DNA from: Candidatus Woesearchaeota archaeon
GTDB taxonomy: Archaea > Nanobdellota > Nanobdellia > Woesearchaeales > JAFGUC01
Reading direction: 5' to 3'
NCBI GenBank assembly: GCA_016938695.1
Contig: JAFGUC010000043.1
Coordinates: 206,404-270,403 of the forward strand
Length of the DNA stretch: 64,000 bases
The position numbers and the translations under genes are program-made. Positions within the stretch are counted from its first letter, which is position 1. The number at the start of each line of letters is the position of its first letter. The notes under the pieces are model-generated. The model had not been told where the DNA came from. It saw only the letters and a program-made list of their open reading frames with translations, and ran no database searches. Of the stretch, positions 8,323 to 16,319 are shown piece by piece.

Positions 8323-8331
8323 CTTTAAAAA
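8323..8331 (-). promoter_or_regulatory. TATA box of the riboswitch transcript
   Basis: TTTTTAAAG on the minus strand lies about 25 nt before 8302. Transcription would therefore start almost exactly at the first base of the riboswitch core at 8300. It immediately follows the stop codon of the upstream 189-residue gene. Confidence 0.5.
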
Positions 8332-8336
8332 TCTTT

Positions 8337-8906
8337 TCATGAAATTCTTAAAGAATCATTCTTAAAACATTTTTTAAAAAATCGTACAAAAATATGATCA
8401 TCAATAGGAATGTCTGCAAAAATGAATGCTTTTGCGAGTTTTGGTGCAACCTCCATTTCATTTCCATATTCTAAAAATCCAAATAATTTTTTCAAGGAAT
8501 ATGCACACATAAAATCTGAATTCAGTTTTAATACAACTGATTTTTCATCATCAACATTGTATACTTTAATGTTGTTCAAATCAACTACAACATTTTTTAG
8601 AATGACTGATTTTTTTTTAGTTCCTTTTTTTCCTTTATACTCTAAAAATCCAAATTTGTTTAATTCACAAAAAATTATTTCTTCAAGAATGTCTTTTGCT
8701 TTATTATCTTTAAAGAATTCATCAACATTTTTTTTGTATTTTTCTAAGATGAAATTTTCAAAATCTTTTTCTTCAACAAATGGAAATTGAAAAACCGGTC
8801 CTAAATATTTTGACGCTCCTTGTCGAGGTCCTTTTTTAGTCCACTTATTTTTAACAAGATACGCATACGGATTTCCATTGATGTTTTTTATTCTGATAAA
8901 TGCCAT
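8337..8906 (-). CDS. Conserved hypothetical protein with transposase-N-terminus-like start
   Basis: The 189-residue protein starts AFIRIKNINGNPYAYLV and continues KGPRQGASKYLGPV. This pattern resembles the N-terminal strand region seen in many archaeal small proteins and in IS1634-type transposases (a K-x-x-G-x-x-Y-xYLV, then RQ...KYLG). No DDE catalytic core is present and the length is far too short for a transposase. The rest is mixed alpha/beta with a lysine-rich centre (GKKGTKKKSVILKN). It is separated by 1 bp from the start of the EamA gene region upstream, so the two are probably co-transcribed. Function unknown. Confidence 0.6.
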   Translation of the reverse strand: MAFIRIKNINGNPYAYLVKNKWTKKGPRQGASKYLGPVFQFPFVEEKDFENFILEKYKKNVDEFFKDNKAKDILEEIIFCELNKFGFLEYKGKKGTKKKSVILKNVVVDLNNIKVYNVDDEKSVVLKLNSDFMCAYSLKKLFGFLEYGNEMEVAPKLAKAFIFADIPIDDHIFVRFFKKCFKNDSLRIS

Positions 8907-8907
8907 T

Positions 8908-9819
8908 TTACAACGCGATTAATACAACACCAATAAGCATTACTGCTGTTGCAATTCCTTTTTTCAACAAATGCTTTTCATGAAACATTAATCCCCCAAA
9001 AATAGACGCAAACAATGTTGAGGTTCGTCTAACAGGAATTACAAGACTAACATTTGCAGTAGGAATAGCAAGTGCCGATAAGACAAATAATGAGGATATA
9101 TTTGTAATAATTCCGACAAATAGTCTTTCTTTTGTGATTGCAGTTTTAATTAAATCCAATTTTTTAGTAAATGCTAATTGAGCAAACAAGAAAATAATCA
9201 TAACAACAGATGTCCAGAAAAGATTTGTTGCAATATTATTTCCAGCAATAAATATTTTTTTATCAGAAATTCCAGTAATGCTGATTAAAAATAACATAAG
9301 AACTGCCATTCCAATTGTTTTCCAATTAAGTTTCTTGAGCATCTCTAGATGTTTTTTATGTGGATTGTCATGTGAATGGTGATTAATGTTAACCTCTAGA
9401 ACATATGTTGAAAGTATTATTAATAAAATTCCAAGAATTTGTAAAACAGACGGATTTTCTTGTAAAAATACTGATGAAAGTATGATTAAAAAGACCGGAC
9501 TAAGATTAGTAAGTGGACTAATTAGTGAGATCTCATATGTCTCTAAAAGTTTAAAATAAAAAAATGTAAAACAAAATAATGTAAAACATTTCAAGATAAA
9601 TATACTAAAGCTAGATATAATTGCGCCAAAATCAATTCTTGTAAATCCAAAAATAAGAACTCCTACAAGAAGGACTAAGTATTCAATAAATATCAATTGA
9701 TACGGATCAGTTTTGTTGTTTAGAACTTTTTTTGAAAGTATGTCTTTAGCTCCACAAAATACTGCAGAAATCAATGCCAACAGAATCCATAACTCAATCA
9801 TATCAATAATTACCGCCAA
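8908..9819 (-). CDS. EamA/DMT-family permease
   Basis: The 303-residue protein has about ten membrane helices arranged as two repeats of five, the usual drug/metabolite transporter (EamA) layout and length. Family-like segments are ISPLTNLSPVFLIILSSVFL at the end of repeat 1 and VIPVRRTSTLFASIFGGLMF with EKHLLKKGIATAVMLIGVVL at the end of repeat 2. It most likely exports or imports a small metabolite; the substrate cannot be inferred. Its first codons overlap the end of the upstream 139-residue gene by about 10 bp, indicating translational coupling. Confidence 0.82.
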   Translation of the reverse strand: MAVIIDMIELWILLALISAVFCGAKDILSKKVLNNKTDPYQLIFIEYLVLLVGVLIFGFTRIDFGAIISSFSIFILKCFTLFCFTFFYFKLLETYEISLISPLTNLSPVFLIILSSVFLQENPSVLQILGILLIILSTYVLEVNINHHSHDNPHKKHLEMLKKLNWKTIGMAVLMLFLISITGISDKKIFIAGNNIATNLFWTSVVMIIFLFAQLAFTKKLDLIKTAITKERLFVGIITNISSLFVLSALAIPTANVSLVIPVRRTSTLFASIFGGLMFHEKHLLKKGIATAVMLIGVVLIAL

Positions 9820-10229
9820 GAAAATTTAAAAATCTTCTGTTTTAGTGAAGGCTTTGCTTGCTCTTTAATAATGGTTGGTTTTTCAATAGGATACTCAATA
9901 AAATTACCAAATTTAATGCTATTATATGATGCATATGTTAATGTTGATGCAAATGTAAAAACTTCATTACATTCCAATATTTTCATTTCTTCAAATGCTC
10001 GTCTATAACAAGAAAATATTGCAACCTCAGAATCTCTTTTGCCTGGATTGTATTCTTCAGATCCAAACAGGATCTCGGTATTTAGATATGTTGCAGCAAT
10101 ATGGCTGAACTTGTCAAGATTAAAATCCGTAGGAAGATTAAATGTTGATATAATTCCTACAAGTCCTTCTTTGATTACTTCTGCATTATGTTTAATTTCC
10201 TTCTCAAGTTTTTTGATATTGCTTTTCAT
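9810..10229 (-). CDS. Small hypothetical protein (about 139 residues)
   Basis: I do not recognise a family. The N-terminal third is helical and charged (NIKKLEKEIKHNAEVIKEGL), the middle contains FNLDKFSHIAATYLNTEILF and SCYRRAFEEM, and the C-terminus is basic (KPSLKQKIFKFSWR). No signal peptide or membrane helix is seen. The ATG at 10229 is preferred over one 48 bp upstream because a TATA-like TTTAAAAATA lies about 25 nt before it, making it leaderless. It is followed by overlapping translation of the EamA permease, so the two may be functionally linked. Confidence 0.55.
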   Translation of the reverse strand: MKSNIKKLEKEIKHNAEVIKEGLVGIISTFNLPTDFNLDKFSHIAATYLNTEILFGSEEYNPGKRDSEVAIFSCYRRAFEEMKILECNEVFTFASTLTYASYNSIKFGNFIEYPIEKPTIIKEQAKPSLKQKIFKFSWR

Positions 10230-10338
10230 AATTTGCAAACTTAGTATTCTATTTTTAAACTTAACGATTTTTGACAATCACAACCCACAAGACATATGTT
10301 GGTAACAATTATAAAGTAAACTTGTAATTATTTATTTC

Positions 10339-12474
10339 ATGAAACCACGGCTTTACCAAGAAAAAATACTTGCAACAGCAGCTATGAAGAATACTCTTGT
10401 AGTTTTACCAACTGGCCTTGGTAAATCTCTGATTGCAAAACTTCTTGCAGAGCACAGGCTTCAAAAACGTCCAGGAAGCAAGATTGTTATTTTCGCTCCA
10501 ACTAAACCCTTAGCAGCCCAACACCTTAAATTATTTGATGATGCAATTTTGCTAACTGGAACCGTAAAACCTGAAAATAGAGTTAGATATTATGAAGAAT
10601 CGCAAGTAATAATATCTACTCCTCAAGGTTTTGAAAATGATTTAATTAACAAAAGAATTTCATTAGATAACATTTCTTTAATGGTCTTTGATGAAGCACA
10701 TCATGCAACAGGAAATTATGCTTATACTTTTATTGCAAGTGAATATCGAAAAGTAAAAGACCATTTAATACTTGGATTAACTGCGTCTCCTGGTTCAAAT
10801 CAAGAATCAATAGAAGAAATTCTTGAAAACCTCGGAATTGAATCCATTGAATATAGGACTCAAAATGATCCTGACGTAAAACCATATGTTCAAAGTAGTG
10901 ATGTTACATACCTAGAAGTAAGATTTCCAAAAGATTTTGAGGAAGTTAAATTAGCATTTGAGAGAGTATCAAAAACAAGACTTGATAGACTTAAGGCATT
11001 AAATGTTTTTACAAATAAAAAATATGTAACAAAAAAAGATTTAATAGCTGCTCAAAAACAATTGCAAGGTATCCTAGGTAAAGGCGATGCACGACCAGAA
11101 CACTATGTCATAATCTCAACATTAGCTGAAATCACAAAAGTGCAACATGCACAAGAACTTCTAGAAACTCAAGGAATAAAACAACTTCATGATTACGTTG
11201 AAAAGATTTGCAGTAAAGACACTAGTAAAGCTGCAAAAAATCTAGTACTTGATTCTGATTTTAAATTTGCAAGATTATTAATTCAAAGATTAAACGATGC
11301 AGGAACAAAACATCCTAAGTTAGAAAAACTTAGTGAATTAATTGAGCAGACAAAAACTCCAACATTTAAAGCAATTGTATTTACTCAATTCAGAGATTCA
11401 GCAAAAGAAATAATTACAAAATTAAACATGATAAATGAAATTAACGCAAAACTATTTGTAGGTCAAGCAAAAAAAAATGGTTCTGGTCTTTCTCAAAAAG
11501 AACAAATTCAAATGCTTAAAGATTTTTCAGAAGGTAAATTTAATGTTCTAGTTTCTTCTTCTGTTGGCGAAGAAGGTCTTGATATTCCTGCAGTAGATGA
11601 AGTTATTTTTTATGAACCCGTTCCTTCCGCAATTCGAGCAATCCAACGTAGAGGAAGAACAGGAAGGTTAGAAGAAGGAAAAGTTTTCATCCTAACAACA
11701 AAAGGAACAAGAGATGAAGCATATCGTTGGAGTGCACATCAAAAAGAAAAAAATCAATATTCTATTCTTGCAAAAATAAAAGGAAAACCAATTGTAAAAG
11801 AAAATCCTAAACCACAAAAAACGTTAGATGATTATGATTCAATAATAATTACTGCTGATTATAGAGAGAAATCTTCTGCCATCTTTAAGAATCTTTTAGA
11901 TGAAGGTGCACAAGTAAGATTAGAAAATCTTGAAGTTGGCGATTATATCGTTTCTGAAAAAGTTGGTATTGAATTTAAGACACGAAAAGATTTTGTAGAT
12001 TCATTAATTGATGGACGATTAATTGAACAAGTAAAAAATCTAAAATCTAATTTCGCAACACCGGTTTTAATTGTTGAGGGTGAAGACGATTTATATGGAT
12101 TAAGACAAATTCATCCAAATGCTATACGTGGTTTAATCACATCAATAACTTTGGGTTTTAACATAAATATTGTTTACACAAAAGATCCTAAAGATACTGC
12201 ACTAATGATTTATCAAATAGCCCGTCGTGAAAAACGTTTAGGTTCATCGCCAAATTTTCATATGAACAAACAAAAACGTTCAGATGATGAAGAACTAGAA
12301 TACTTATTAACTGCAATTCCAGGAATTGGAATTCATACTGCAAGAGAACTTTTACAAAATTACAAATCCATAAAAAATATTTTCAATTCCAACGAATTAT
12401 CAAAAACGAAAGGAATAGGAAAAGATACTGAAAATAAAATTCAAGAAATATTTTCTAGAGAATATAAAAAGTAA
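10339..12474 (+). CDS. hef: Hef-type DNA repair helicase/nuclease (XPF/FANCM family)
   Basis: The 711-residue protein combines an SF2 helicase with an ERCC4 nuclease and helix-hairpin-helix, the archaeal Hef architecture for stalled forks and branched DNA. Helicase motifs are LPTGLGKS (about 23-30), VFDEAHH (motif II), LTASPGS (motif III), SSVGEEGLDIP and IQRRGRTGR (motifs V and VI). The nuclease domain (about 505-640) has ITADYREKS, VGDYIVSEKVGIEFKTRKDF and DGRLIEQ. The family motif is GDxxxERKxxxD; here the Arg is Phe (EFK), while Glu, Lys and Asp remain. C-terminal HhH units include AIPGIGIHTARELL and TKGIGKDTENKI. It lies upstream of the primase gene on the same strand. Confidence 0.95.
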   Translation: MKPRLYQEKILATAAMKNTLVVLPTGLGKSLIAKLLAEHRLQKRPGSKIVIFAPTKPLAAQHLKLFDDAILLTGTVKPENRVRYYEESQVIISTPQGFENDLINKRISLDNISLMVFDEAHHATGNYAYTFIASEYRKVKDHLILGLTASPGSNQESIEEILENLGIESIEYRTQNDPDVKPYVQSSDVTYLEVRFPKDFEEVKLAFERVSKTRLDRLKALNVFTNKKYVTKKDLIAAQKQLQGILGKGDARPEHYVIISTLAEITKVQHAQELLETQGIKQLHDYVEKICSKDTSKAAKNLVLDSDFKFARLLIQRLNDAGTKHPKLEKLSELIEQTKTPTFKAIVFTQFRDSAKEIITKLNMINEINAKLFVGQAKKNGSGLSQKEQIQMLKDFSEGKFNVLVSSSVGEEGLDIPAVDEVIFYEPVPSAIRAIQRRGRTGRLEEGKVFILTTKGTRDEAYRWSAHQKEKNQYSILAKIKGKPIVKENPKPQKTLDDYDSIIITADYREKSSAIFKNLLDEGAQVRLENLEVGDYIVSEKVGIEFKTRKDFVDSLIDGRLIEQVKNLKSNFATPVLIVEGEDDLYGLRQIHPNAIRGLITSITLGFNINIVYTKDPKDTALMIYQIARREKRLGSSPNFHMNKQKRSDDEELEYLLTAIPGIGIHTARELLQNYKSIKNIFNSNELSKTKGIGKDTENKIQEIFSREYKK

Positions 12475-12507
12475 ACCTTTATAATTTTAGAATAAATTCT
12501 GTCTAAT

Positions 12508-13950
12508 ATGGCTGAATCTGAGAATATAATTGAATACTATAATCAAGATTTTGTAAAAAATGCAATTGTTGAATTAGCTGAAGGCAAAGAAGCAGTAGGT
12601 TCATACAACAATAAAGGATTTGCAAAACGTCCTGAAATGATTCAATACCCTCAAGATGTAGTTGAATTTGCAAAAAAAGGAATTACTAGTTTTCATATTT
12701 CCGAAGAGACTTGGTCTAATCCACTGTTACTACAAACAGGACTTAGAAAAAAAGAATTAGACTCCTTACGAGATGGTTGGGATCTAATATTAGATATCGA
12801 TTGTCCAGAATTTGAATTCTCAAGAATTGCAGCAGAATTAATTATTGAACTGCTACGATATTTAGTTGATGAATCGTGTATTACTGCAAAGTTTTCAGGA
12901 AATCATGGATTTCACATTGCAATACCGTTTGAAGCATTCCCAACAGAAGTCAATGGAATAAACATTAAAGATTTATTTCCAGAAAGTCCACGAAAGATTG
13001 CATTATACTTAACACACGAGATAAATGATTTGTTGATTCAAGAATTTCAAACTCGTCTAGGCAAAAACTATTTAGAAATAATTTCCCAGAAAATAAAAAA
13101 ACCAATAAACAAATTTGCAAAAAATAACACTATTCTAGTCGATGAAATTTTAGAAATTGATACGGTGTTAATTTCATCAAGACATTTATTCAGATCAGTT
13201 TTTTCAATTAACGAAAAAAGCGGATTAGTAAGCATTCCTGTTGATATTCATAAAATAAAAGATTTCCAAAAAACTGATGCAGAAATAAGTAACGTAATTA
13301 AGAATGAAAAACAATTTGAAAATATAAAATTCATGAATCGTAATGTAGAAAAAGATTTAGCAAAAAATCTTTTCATCAAAGCGTACGATTATAATGCTGC
13401 AGAAGAAAATAACGTGTATAAAGATGTTCTAGAAGAAAAAAAGAATTTTGAGAAATCTTCAATGAATAATCAGTTTGAAGATGATTCTGGCGAAATACTG
13501 CCTCAAGAATCATTTCCGCCTTGTATCTTGTGCGGATTAAATGGTCTTAAAGATGGTAGAAAACGTTTTGCATTTATTCTAAGAAATTTTCTCACTTATT
13601 GCAACTGGCCCAAAGAAGAATATGCAAAATTATTCAATAAGTGGAATGATTTCAATTTAGAAAAATTGAGGCAAACAGATATAGATGTACAATTAAGATA
13701 TATGACAAAGCAAGTTCTTCCACCAAATTGTGATAGAAAGGAGTATTATCAAGATTTAATGATATGTCATCCAGATGGTTTATGCAAGAAAATAAAAAAT
13801 CCTGTTGCGTATGCTAAAAAGAAAGCCTTCTTTATAAGAAAAGAGCAAGAAGATGCTGAAAAACAGGCCCTAAAAGACAAGAAAAAACAAGAAAAAGAAG
13901 AAGCTAGACGTCTGAAACTTGAAAAATTAAAAAAAACCAACACTAATTAG
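12508..13950 (+). CDS. priS: Single-chain DNA primase: PriS catalytic domain fused to a PriL-type Fe-S domain
   Basis: Residues 1-250 form an archaeo-eukaryotic primase catalytic domain: LILDIDC with D96 and D98 as metal ligands, the phosphate motif SGNHGFH (130-136), and the conserved LISSRHLFRSVFSINEKSGL (221-240). After a linker, residues about 337-430 look like the PriL C-terminal domain: FPPCI, GRKRFAFILRNFLTY, QLRYMTKQVLPPNC and ICHPDGLC, giving C339, C408, C420 and C426 as candidate 4Fe-4S ligands. The tail is a lysine-rich helix. The enzyme makes primers for replication. A fused compact primase is known from Nanoarchaeum-type archaea. I see no separate PriL gene in the window. Confidence 0.88.
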   Translation: MAESENIIEYYNQDFVKNAIVELAEGKEAVGSYNNKGFAKRPEMIQYPQDVVEFAKKGITSFHISEETWSNPLLLQTGLRKKELDSLRDGWDLILDIDCPEFEFSRIAAELIIELLRYLVDESCITAKFSGNHGFHIAIPFEAFPTEVNGINIKDLFPESPRKIALYLTHEINDLLIQEFQTRLGKNYLEIISQKIKKPINKFAKNNTILVDEILEIDTVLISSRHLFRSVFSINEKSGLVSIPVDIHKIKDFQKTDAEISNVIKNEKQFENIKFMNRNVEKDLAKNLFIKAYDYNAAEENNVYKDVLEEKKNFEKSSMNNQFEDDSGEILPQESFPPCILCGLNGLKDGRKRFAFILRNFLTYCNWPKEEYAKLFNKWNDFNLEKLRQTDIDVQLRYMTKQVLPPNCDRKEYYQDLMICHPDGLCKKIKNPVAYAKKKAFFIRKEQEDAEKQALKDKKKQEKEEARRLKLEKLKKTNTN

Positions 13951-13965
13951 TAATAAAATAGAAAC

Positions 13966-13975
13966 CTTTATAAAG
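13966..13975 (+). promoter_or_regulatory. Promoter of the ribosomal protein superoperon
   Basis: CTTTATAAAG, preceded by a purine/CC element (GAAACC, a plausible BRE), gives a strong archaeal promoter with a start site near 13998. The rpl3 ATG is at 14180, so the leader is about 180 nt, unusual in a window where many genes look leaderless. Confidence 0.65.
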
Positions 13976-13997
13976 CGGCACTTTCTCCATGACCTTA

Positions 13998-14179
13998 ATT
14001 GAATGTAATTGTACTTTCAAGATATATAGATAGCCTGAAAAGACACAGTTTTTCAGTACGACTATTGTTCGTTTCTGAAAAAAAATCGCGTGTCATCAAT
14101 AGGTTAGTGTTGGGGTAGTAAATATCCGGCTAATTCTATTGACATTTTCAAGTATAGGCTACTCGACAAAGGATTAAAA
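13998..14179 (+). promoter_or_regulatory. Long structured 5' leader of rpl3
   Basis: The leader contains two hairpins. The first (14035-14056) pairs CTGAAAA with TTTTCAG around a loop. The second (14091-14144) is about 17 bp with small bulges: TGT/ACA, CAATAG/CTATTG, TTAG/CTAA, TTGG/CCGG, closing a 12-nt loop. Such a structure suggests autoregulation by a ribosomal protein or an embedded small RNA. A 14-codon micro-ORF beginning at 13989 (MTLIECN...) also exists but has no supporting signal. Confidence 0.5.
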
Positions 14180-15175
14180 ATGGGAAAAAGACATTCACCA
14201 AGACGAGGAAGTATGCAGTATTGGCCTAGGGCAAGATCCAAAAGACCATTTACGAGTGTATCCGCAAGGGCAAGCGCTAGCGAGGCGAAACCCCTAGAAT
14301 TTGCAGGTTATAAGGCAGGTATGACACACATAGTTGTCAAAGACAATGGCAAAAATTCAATGACTAAAGGTCAAAACATAACAGTTCCAGTAACTGTAAT
14401 CGAATGCCCACAACTTAAAGTTGCTGGTGTACGATTTTATGGACCAGAAGGTTACGGAATCAAAGTTGTTACAGAAGTTCTAAACTCAAAATTTGACAAA
14501 GAATTATCAAGAACTTTAGATTTGCCAAAGAAACAAATCGATTTTGAGAAACAAATCTCAACTATTCCTGAAGGAGCAGACGATTTAAGAGTTCTAGTTT
14601 ATACTGAACCTAAAAAAGCTGGTATTGGTAAAAAAAGACCAGAAGTTTTCGAAATGGCTCTAGGCGGAAAGATTGAAGATAAAATCGAATACGTTAAAGC
14701 TCATGCAGCACAAGGTATCGTAGTATCGGATGCTTTCAAAGCAGGAGAATACATTGACGCTCACGCAGTTTCCATCGGAAAAGGTTTCCAAGGAGCTGTT
14801 AAAAGATTTGGTGTTGACATTAGACAAAGAAAATCTGAAAAAACTAAACGTGGAACAGGTTCTCTTGGTCCTTGGACATCACAAGGTCATATAATGTATA
14901 GAGTGCCATCGGCAGGAAAGATGGGATACCATTCTAGAGTTGACTATAATAAGAAAATAATGCTTATTTCAGACAAACCTGAAGATGTCAATGTAAAGGG
15001 TGGCTTTATACGGTATGGAGAAGTTAAAAGTACTTTTGTACTAGTTAAAGGATCTGTACCTGGGCCTAAAAAAAGACTGGTAAGACTTGTTGGAGCAATA
15101 AGGCTTAGCCCTAAGATTGAAAAAATCGCACCACAGGTTACAAAAATAGTTAAAGAATCACCACAGGGATGCTAA
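14180..15175 (+). CDS. rpl3: Large-subunit ribosomal protein uL3
   Basis: The 331-residue protein is the archaeal/eukaryotic-length L3. It begins HSPRRGSMQYWPRARSKR, the conserved N-terminus, and has the central GKGFQGAVKRFGVDIRQRK and GSLGPWTSQGHIMYRVPSAG with GQMGYHSR-like GKMGYHSR. L3 nucleates 50S assembly near the peptidyl-transferase centre. It is the first gene of the superoperon, behind the structured leader. A C/D box sRNA-like sequence begins immediately after its stop. Confidence 0.98.
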   Translation: MGKRHSPRRGSMQYWPRARSKRPFTSVSARASASEAKPLEFAGYKAGMTHIVVKDNGKNSMTKGQNITVPVTVIECPQLKVAGVRFYGPEGYGIKVVTEVLNSKFDKELSRTLDLPKKQIDFEKQISTIPEGADDLRVLVYTEPKKAGIGKKRPEVFEMALGGKIEDKIEYVKAHAAQGIVVSDAFKAGEYIDAHAVSIGKGFQGAVKRFGVDIRQRKSEKTKRGTGSLGPWTSQGHIMYRVPSAGKMGYHSRVDYNKKIMLISDKPEDVNVKGGFIRYGEVKSTFVLVKGSVPGPKKRLVRLVGAIRLSPKIEKIAPQVTKIVKESPQGC

Positions 15176-15229
15176 ATGATGAAGTTATTCCCGGCTGAAA
15201 AATACGTGATGAGCGGAAGTAACTGCTGA
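15176..15229 (+). ncRNA. C/D box sRNA between rpl3 and rpl4
   Basis: Both box pairs of an archaeal C/D guide RNA are present with correct spacing. Box C is ATGATGA (15176-15182) and box D' is CTGA (15195-15198) after a 12-nt guide; box C' is GTGATGA (15206-15212) and box D is CTGA (15226-15229) after a 13-nt guide. The two guides are AGTTATTCCCGG and GCGGAAGTAACTG. It would assemble with L7Ae, Nop5 and fibrillarin for 2'-O-methylation and be processed from the operon transcript. The targets cannot be checked because no rRNA gene is in the window. The same stretch is also a 17-codon ORF, a competing reading. Confidence 0.72.
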
Positions 15230-15234
15230 TAAAA

Positions 15235-16044
15235 ATGAAAATCGGACTATATAACAAAACAGGAGAACGAAGCGAAGAGTTTGAGCTTCCTAAACAGTTC
15301 GACGAAGTCTTACGAACAGATCTTATTAAGAAGGCTGTTCTAGCAGTAGAGAGCAATAACAGACAACCATACGGTGCTTACAAAGAAGCAGGTAAGGAAG
15401 TTAATGCAAAACTATCAAGAAGAAGACACGACTACAAGGGTTCATACGGATTCGGAATCTCCAGAGTTCCTCGAAAAATTCTTTCAAGAAGAGGAACACG
15501 AATGAATTGGGTAGGAGCATTTGCACCAGGAACAGTTGGTGGAAGAAGAGCACATCCTCCTAAGGCAGAAAAGAATTGGAATTTGAAAATCAACGCAAAA
15601 GAAAAAAGATTTGCAATAAGAAGTGCAATATCTGCAACAGTTGATACAGAACTTGTTAAGGCAAGAGGACATATTATTCCTTCAGAATATCCTTTAGGTT
15701 TTGCATCTGACGTAGAAGATGTTGTTAAATCTGCTGATCTAATGAAGCTTTTATCAAAACTTGGTTTCGATGATGAATTGGGACGAGGCGAAGATAAGAA
15801 AGTCCGAGCAGGTAAAGGTAAAATGAGATCACGACCTTTTAAAGTTAAAAAGAGTTTGTTGATCGTTGTATCTCAACCATGTAAGCTTTCAAAAGCAGCA
15901 GCAAATCTACCTGGTGTTGATATTATAGAAGCAAGGAAACTTAATGCACAAATTTTGGCTCCAGGAACTCATCCAGGACGAGCAACTTTGTTCACTAAGA
16001 ACGCGATTGAAGAATTAGCAAAGAATAATCTGTTCATGAAATAA
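15235..16044 (+). CDS. rpl4: Large-subunit ribosomal protein uL4
   Basis: The 269-residue protein is archaeal/eukaryotic-type L4: KIGLYNKTGERSEEFELPKQ at the start, RLSRRRHDYKGSYGFG-like SRRRHDYKGSYGFGISRVPR, and GGRRAHPPKAEKNW in the extended loop that lines the exit tunnel. The C-terminal part (IEARKLNAQILAPGTHPGR) is the usual L4 ending. It is the second gene of the superoperon, separated from rpl3 by the sRNA-like 59-bp gap and from rpl23 by 1 bp. Confidence 0.97.
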   Translation: MKIGLYNKTGERSEEFELPKQFDEVLRTDLIKKAVLAVESNNRQPYGAYKEAGKEVNAKLSRRRHDYKGSYGFGISRVPRKILSRRGTRMNWVGAFAPGTVGGRRAHPPKAEKNWNLKINAKEKRFAIRSAISATVDTELVKARGHIIPSEYPLGFASDVEDVVKSADLMKLLSKLGFDDELGRGEDKKVRAGKGKMRSRPFKVKKSLLIVVSQPCKLSKAAANLPGVDIIEARKLNAQILAPGTHPGRATLFTKNAIEELAKNNLFMK

Positions 16045-16045
16045 A

Positions 16046-16318
16046 ATGGCAACCGAACAATCAATGGAAACAGTAATACTTTTTCCTCTTTCAACAGAGA
16101 AAAGTATGAGACTTATCGAGTCTGAAAACAAATTGGTCTTCGTAGTTGACAGAAGAGCTTCAAGACAACAGATTAAATCTGCACTTGAATCGCTTTACAA
16201 TTTGAAGATTAAGAAAATTAATGTTTTAATCAACAGAGAAGGAAAGAAACAAGCATTTGTGAAATTATCAGATGACAGTTCCGCATTAGACGTAGCAACT
16301 GATTTGGGGATAATGTAA
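16046..16318 (+). CDS. rpl23: Large-subunit ribosomal protein uL23
   Basis: The 90-residue protein has the L23 core: PLSTEKSMRLIESENKLVFV, DRRASRQQIKSALESLYNLK and KKINVLINREGKKQAFVKLS. L23 sits at the tunnel exit and is a docking site for SRP and the translocon. It starts 1 bp after rpl4 and ends 1 bp before rpl2, so translation is probably coupled. Confidence 0.97.
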   Translation: MATEQSMETVILFPLSTEKSMRLIESENKLVFVVDRRASRQQIKSALESLYNLKIKKINVLINREGKKQAFVKLSDDSSALDVATDLGIM

Positions 16319-16319
16319 A

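Noticed and set aside
8337..8906. Transposase fragment
   Set aside because: Only the first 40 residues resemble a transposase start; no catalytic core, inverted repeats or target duplication are seen.
13989..14033. Leader peptide in the rpl3 leader
   Set aside because: A 14-codon ORF without a ribosome-binding site or codon pattern; likely chance.
14091..14144. H/ACA guide RNA in the rpl3 leader
   Set aside because: An ACA follows the lower stem, but there is no adequate pseudouridylation pocket or kink-turn loop.
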